A DNA stretch of 36,960 bases from an uncultured Gluconobacter sp. (GTDB taxonomy: Bacteria; Pseudomonadota; Alphaproteobacteria; Acetobacterales; Acetobacteraceae). The stretch covers positions 1-36,960 of the forward strand of contig CALFLO010000019.1 of assembly GCA_937880175.1 (NCBI GenBank), in the 5' to 3' direction. The translations under genes were made by a program, and so were the position numbers. Below the pieces are notes generated by a model. It ran no database searches, had not been told where the DNA came from, and saw only the letters and a list, made by a program, of their open reading frames with translations. This document shows, in pieces, positions 33,104 through 36,960 of the stretch (positions are counted from its first letter, which is position 1; every line of letters starts with the position of its first letter).

Positions 33104-33642
33104 TGTTCGATATGGTTCAGGAAGTGCAGACGACCGGATGCGGGATGGCCAATGCCGTGGTCCGGCCGACCATGGAGCGGTATCGGCATTCGGAGATCCG
33201 CGAGGTCGGGAATACGTTCCGGGTCGTGAATGCCGTGCAGTCCATGTATGACGCGGGCGATATCGGGGATGATGAACTGGCGGCTGCGGATCGCTGGTAT
33301 CGTGAATATGTCTTCGCGTCTCTTGGGGTGGTGGAAGACGCGCCTTCTGATGGTCGGGTCAGGGAGCGGGGCGATATTCACACATGGATGATGGGACGGG
33401 GGCAGTGCTCGGCGCGGATTACGCAGATCCGCGATATGCTGGGGCTGTGTGCGCATGTCCGTCTTGAGATGCTTCTGGCGCGGGAGATGTCTTTCTCGGC
33501 AATGGCGCGGCATCTCTATCCGGCACTCTCGGAGGGGCGTGCCCGGATGAAGGTTTCGGCTCAGTGTGCTCTGCTTCTGGAACAGCTGGCGCATGTTTAT
33601 GAAACGGTGTCCAAAAATAAAAACAGGAAAAAATCTGGTTAA
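33103..33642 (+). CDS. Phage protein with C-terminal HTH-like region, unknown function
   Basis: A 179-residue protein. Residues about 45-75 (VVNAVQSMYDAGDIGDDELAAADRWY in part) and the C-terminal helices (LLAREMSFSAMARHLYP, KVSAQCALLLEQLAHVYE) recall phage and alphaproteobacterial DUF6456-like regulators, but I hold this loosely. It may be a late-gene regulator or accessory to packaging. Starts at ATG 33103 overlapping the upstream stop. The tail is Lys/Asn-rich. A terminator follows about 80 bases later. Confidence 0.68.
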   Translation: MFDMVQEVQTTGCGMANAVVRPTMERYRHSEIREVGNTFRVVNAVQSMYDAGDIGDDELAAADRWYREYVFASLGVVEDAPSDGRVRERGDIHTWMMGRGQCSARITQIRDMLGLCAHVRLEMLLAREMSFSAMARHLYPALSEGRARMKVSAQCALLLEQLAHVYETVSKNKNRKKSG

Positions 33643-33720
33643 CGATAAATTACCGCTTGCTATTTGAACGCAGTTTTGATACAAAAAATGTATACTGAAG
33701 AATTACGACATGAAAATCTG

Positions 33721-33756
33721 AAGCCGACCTTCGAAAGAGGGTCGGCTTTTATTTTG
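33721..33756 (+). terminator. Rho-independent terminator in the prophage
   Basis: Nine-base-pair stem AAGCCGACC / GGTCGGCTT around a 10-base loop, then TTATTTT. It ends the early unit from 32798, or a short transcript from the AT-rich segment just before it (TATACT-like -10 near 33692). Confidence 0.82.
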
Positions 33757-33771
33757 GAAGTTTCCTGAGTT

Positions 33772-34206
33772 ATGGAAAAGTGTGAAATTTCTTCTGGTAG
33801 CGTTGTGTTGTCTGGCAGGCAGACATTCATTGTTCTTCAGAAAAATTCCAGTTCACTTGTCGGGTGCCCTCTTGTTTACGAAGGGGAGCCGGTTCATCGG
33901 GCCGATGTTGCTCTGGAGTGGCACGAACTGGTGGACGCGGGGCTTTCCCGGCTGGATGTCCGGTGCAGGTCCATTCCATGTCAGCGATCGGTGCTTTCGG
34001 CCCGGGTGATCGGATGGATCGCCCCGGAGACCCTTTCCCGTGTGACGCTGCGTGCCGAACGTGAGCAGGCGCAGCGGAATGTGGAGACCCTTGCGCGGAG
34101 AGGGACGGGTCACAGGGATCGGCCCCGTCAGAAGCCGGTCCGGGCTGTCTGGCTGGAAGGCGGCATGATGATGAGCCGCAGGGAGGCTTCGCTGAGAGCC
34201 GGCTGA
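33772..34206 (+). CDS. Phage hypothetical protein, possible MazF/PemK fold
   Basis: A 144-residue protein between the early terminator and the terminase genes. The order GSVVLSGRQTFIVLQ, LVGCPLVY, ADVALEW, GLSRLDVRCRSIP, then SVLSARVIGWIAPETLSRV follows the strand pattern of MazF/PemK-type endoribonucleases: an opening strand with a basic residue, mid strands, then a closing strand plus a helix. No antitoxin-like gene is adjacent. The basic C-terminal half after residue 95 is unlike MazF. GGAAG lies 11 bases before ATG 33772. The similarity is by eye and weak; a structural role in packaging is equally possible. Confidence 0.6.
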   Translation: MEKCEISSGSVVLSGRQTFIVLQKNSSSLVGCPLVYEGEPVHRADVALEWHELVDAGLSRLDVRCRSIPCQRSVLSARVIGWIAPETLSRVTLRAEREQAQRNVETLARRGTGHRDRPRQKPVRAVWLEGGMMMSRREASLRAG

Positions 34207-34248
34207 TGATTGGGTCTCGGGTCGATCTGGGGGAAAAGGTTGAAGCAG

Positions 34249-34701
34249 ATGGATGAAGACGTATCTGGTAAATGTTCTTTGAGACGGGAACAGTCTTGGG
34301 AACGGAAGAAGAGGTTTCTCGAACATCTGTCTGTGAGTGGAAATATTTCTGAAGCCGGGCGTGTCGCTGAGGTCCGGCGCAGTACGTTATATCTCTGGAA
34401 AGATACGGATAACGAATTTTCTTCCCGGTGGGAGGACGCTCTGGAAGAGGCTGCTGATGCTCTGGAAGCGGAAGCGCGTCGCAGGGCTGTCGAAGGGTAT
34501 GACGAGCCCATTACGTATGCGGGGCGTGTTGTCTGCGATCCGGATACGGGAAATCCCATTGTCCGCAAACGCTATAGCGACGGGTTGATGGCGTTTCTGC
34601 TGCGGGCGCACCGTCCTGCCCGTTTCAGGGCGGGGATGGATCAGGATGGACGGTCGGGCACGATCTCGATCAGTATCAGCAGCGATGACAGCGCCCTTTA
34701 G
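34249..34701 (+). CDS. Phage terminase small subunit
   Basis: About 150 residues. The N-terminal HTH (ERKKRFLEHLSVSGNISEAG, RVAEVRRSTLYLWKDTDNEF) resembles terminase small subunits that recognise phage DNA for packaging. The C-terminal RYSDGLMAFLLRAHRPARFR is also common in this group. The frame opens at TTG 34210, but ATG 34249 has AAAGG nine bases upstream and is the better start. It overlaps the large subunit start by 17 bases, the standard TerS-TerL arrangement. Confidence 0.82.
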   Translation: MDEDVSGKCSLRREQSWERKKRFLEHLSVSGNISEAGRVAEVRRSTLYLWKDTDNEFSSRWEDALEEAADALEAEARRRAVEGYDEPITYAGRVVCDPDTGNPIVRKRYSDGLMAFLLRAHRPARFRAGMDQDGRSGTISISISSDDSAL

Positions 34702-35998
34702 GCTCAATGACTCGCAGCGTGAAGCGGTGCGGCTGCTTGGTGGGCCGGCACGACATATTCTTCTGAGGGGTGGATCGCGGTCGGGGAAGACCTTTGTTCT
34801 GGTTCGGGCTGTTGTAATACGGGCGCTGAAGGCACCCGACAGTCGGCATGGTATTTTTCGTCACCGTCTGACGGCGCTGAAAGCGTCGGTTCTGCGGGAC
34901 ACGTTTCCGAAGGTCATGCGGATGTGTTTTCCGCAGGTTGGCTGGAAGCTGGACCGGCAGGACTGTGTTGTGACGTTTCCGAATGGATCGACGATCTTTT
35001 TCGGGGGACTGGATGACGAGCAACGGACCGAGAAGATCCTGGGTCTGGAGTTTGCGACGGTTTATCTGAACGAGGCCAGTCAGATCAGTTATGGCGCGCG
35101 GAACATGCTTCTGACGCGTCTGGCGCAGAAGACGGATCTTGCGGTCAAGGAATATATCGATGCCAACCCGCCGAGCATGGGGCACTGGCTCTATGCTCTT
35201 TTCGAAAGCGGGATCGAGCCCAAGTCGGGGGAACCGGTCGGGGACAGGTTGCTGTATGCGACGATGATCCTCAATCCGCAGGCCAACCGGGATAATCTCA
35301 GTGAGGATTATCTCGCCAGCCTTGAAGCGCTCCCTGAGCGGGAAAAGCGGCGGTTTCTGTATGGTGAATATCAATCTGTTGTTGAAGGCGCGCTGTGGCG
35401 GCTGGAGATGTTCCGGCGCGAGGCGGCGATTACGTCGCAGAGCCGGGCGGATGTTGCGGCTCGGATGCGGCGTATTCTGGTGTCTGTTGATCCTTCGGGG
35501 GCGGCGGGACCGGAAGATTACAGGTCCGACGAGATCGGAATTGTGGTCTGTGGCGTTGATGCGGCTGGTGTGGGGCATGTTCTGGAAGATCTGTCTGCCA
35601 GGGATAGCCCGGCGGGCTGGGCTGCCAGGGCCTTGCGGGCATTTGATGAATGGGGTGCTGAACGCATTGTTGCGGAGCGGAACTTCGGGGGGGCTCTGGT
35701 AGAGGGCACGATCCGGAGTGTGCGGGCGCATGCTTCCGTCAAGCTGGTGACGGCGGCGCGGGGCAAGGCGGCGCGCGCGGAACCGGTTGCGGCGCTCTAC
35801 GAAGTTGACAGGGTTGTTCATCACGGTCGGTTCACGGCTCTGGAGGATCAGCTCTGTCATTTCTCGGTCAGTGGATATCGCGGACCACGGTCTCCGGACC
35901 GGGCGGATGCGATGGTCTGGGGGCTGAGTGAACTGATGCTTGCCGGAAACGGCGGCATGACGGGCTGGAGCTCGTCTGGATTTTCGCTGGCGCGCTGA
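34685..35998 (+). CDS. Phage terminase large subunit
   Basis: ATP-driven DNA-packaging motor and nuclease. About 437 residues from ATG 34685 (MTAPFRLNDSQREAV). Walker A is GGSRSGKT, about 30 residues from the start. Walker B is TVYLNEAS. The C-terminal RNase H-like nuclease has ILVSVDPSG, IVAERNFGG and SPDRADAMVWGLSEL, supplying the acidic residues. An in-frame ATG at 34646 lies inside the small subunit gene and is less likely. The portal gene follows 46 bases later. Confidence 0.92.
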   Translation: MTAPFRLNDSQREAVRLLGGPARHILLRGGSRSGKTFVLVRAVVIRALKAPDSRHGIFRHRLTALKASVLRDTFPKVMRMCFPQVGWKLDRQDCVVTFPNGSTIFFGGLDDEQRTEKILGLEFATVYLNEASQISYGARNMLLTRLAQKTDLAVKEYIDANPPSMGHWLYALFESGIEPKSGEPVGDRLLYATMILNPQANRDNLSEDYLASLEALPEREKRRFLYGEYQSVVEGALWRLEMFRREAAITSQSRADVAARMRRILVSVDPSGAAGPEDYRSDEIGIVVCGVDAAGVGHVLEDLSARDSPAGWAARALRAFDEWGAERIVAERNFGGALVEGTIRSVRAHASVKLVTAARGKAARAEPVAALYEVDRVVHHGRFTALEDQLCHFSVSGYRGPRSPDRADAMVWGLSELMLAGNGGMTGWSSSGFSLAR

Positions 35999-36044
35999 AC
36001 CGATCTTTGTGGGTCGGGATGCGGCCTGAAACAATGGAGAACAC

Positions 36045-36911
36045 ATGGACTGGTTGTCCCTGCAACAGCGTTATGCTGTTCCCGCGGGTGCGTCCGCGCG
36101 GACGGCGCGGCTGCTGGCGCTCAAGCGTGTTCTGGACGGAACGCAGTATGATGCGTTGCCGCATCCGTTCTCGATGGAGAAGTCTGGGGCTGGGGAATAT
36201 ATTCCGCTGTCCAGCCGACGTCCTTCTGTTCGCACGAATTTGTGCCGGACGGTTGTGGATGAGTCGGTGTCGCTGCTGTTCGGGGATACGCACTGGCCGG
36301 GTCTGGTGACGGATGATGCGCGGGTGGCACATGCCCTGAGCGCGTTTGCTTCGCAGACCCGGCTGGCATCGTTACTGATGGAAGCGGCACGGCTTGGATC
36401 GGTGGGATCGGTTGCGATCCTGTTCGAAGTCTCTGCTGGGGTTCCGAAGTTGTCCGTGCTGGAAACGGCGTATCTGACGCCGTTCTGGGATGATGCGACG
36501 GGGGAACTGCTTCGGGTTGAGGAGCGGTTTCTGGTGCGGGGCCGGGATCTGGCGGCGCAGGGTTATCCGATTGCGGATGAGCTTCTGGGCGCGCAGTTCT
36601 GGTGGCAGCGGGTCTGGACGCCGCTGGATTGTGCGGTTTCCGTGCCCTGGCTGGTGGGAATGGATGGCGGGGTTCGGGATGAGAGCCGGTCTGTGCGGCA
36701 TGGGCTGGGGTTCGTTCCGATTGTCTGGACGCGCAATCTGGGTGGGCCTTACGGGCGTGATCCGGAGGGTGAGTGCACGTTTGAGCGAGCCATCGATACG
36801 GTGATCGAGGCGGATTATCTGCTGTCACAGGCAGGCCGGGGGCTGAAATATGGCTCAGATCCGACGCTGGTTCTGAAGACGGGTGGGTTTTCCGACGGGA
36901 TTGCGCATCAG
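36045..36911 (+). CDS. Phage portal protein, 3' truncated
   Basis: The 289 visible residues begin MDWLSLQQRYAVPAGASART, after GGAG five bases before ATG 36045. The text fits a phage portal protein: NLCRTVVDESVSLLFGD, the WTRNLGGPYGRDPEG segment, and IDTVIEADYLLSQ. The portal ring is the channel at the capsid vertex through which TerL pumps DNA. The frame stays open through the end. From base 36912 it translates as LSLIHISEPTR, the well-known peptide of Nextera adapter sequence, so the real coding stops at 36911 because the read ran into adapter. Confidence 0.85.
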
Positions 36912-36960
36912 CTGTCTCTTATACACATCTCCGAGCCCACGAGACTCGACGTCAGCTCGT
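36912..36960 (+). other. Illumina Nextera adapter contamination at the contig end
   Basis: Bases 36912-36930 are CTGTCTCTTATACACATCT, the Tn5 mosaic end used in Nextera libraries. Bases 36931-36945 are CCGAGCCCACGAGAC, the rest of the read-2 adapter. Bases 36946-36953, TCGACGTC, match an i7 index I recall as N729. The last seven, AGCTCGT, differ by one base from the expected ATCTCGT. This is not biological sequence. Confidence 0.97.

Overview
The window looks like chromosomal DNA from a GC-rich alphaproteobacterium. The DUF2849 / sulfite reductase / DUF934 operon, the trpB-trpA...accD-folC order and the general protein style fit that class. An acetic acid bacterium (Acetobacteraceae, Gluconobacter-like) is my best guess, but it is inference. 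The window is the end of an assembled contig: the last 49 bases are Illumina Nextera adapter, not genome, and the first gene is cut at base 1.

Region 1 (1-5621): a PuuC-like aldehyde dehydrogenase, a GhrA-type 2-hydroxyacid reductase, a class III omega-aminotransferase and a divergent LuxR-type regulator, probably an amine catabolism locus. Next to it is a two-domain protein joining a degenerate peroxiredoxin-like domain to a prolyl-4-hydroxylase-type oxygenase.

Region 2 (about 6060-18069): a histidine utilisation (hut) island. It holds a TonB-dependent receptor and hutU (+), an MFS transporter (+), a hutH-like gene and the hutC repressor (-), hutD (+), hutF-hutG (-) and hutI (+). Together these specify the five-step route from histidine to glutamate plus formate (HutH, HutU, HutI, HutF, HutG). 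Three TGTNNNTACA-type palindromes lie in the hutH, hutC/hutD and hutF/hutI control regions and are likely HutC operators. The HutH-like protein precisely lacks the Ala-Ser-Gly that makes the MIO cofactor, so its activity is in doubt.

Region 3 (18214-31708): housekeeping genes. These are bfr and bfd with a Fur-like box, a Lrp/AsnC regulator divergent from alanine racemase, an Rrf2 regulator, the sulfite reductase operon preceded by a Cys-rich short ORF, corA, trpBA, an HdeD-like membrane protein, accD-folC, and dnaB.

Region 4 (about 31860-36911): the start of a prophage next to dnaB. It has an XRE repressor flanked by four copies of a TGGC-N5-GCCA operator, a repressor-controlled promoter driving a 38-codon ORF towards the repressor gene, two early genes, a possible MazF/PemK-fold protein, the small and large terminase subunits, and a portal protein that runs into the adapter. 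No integrase or attachment site is visible.
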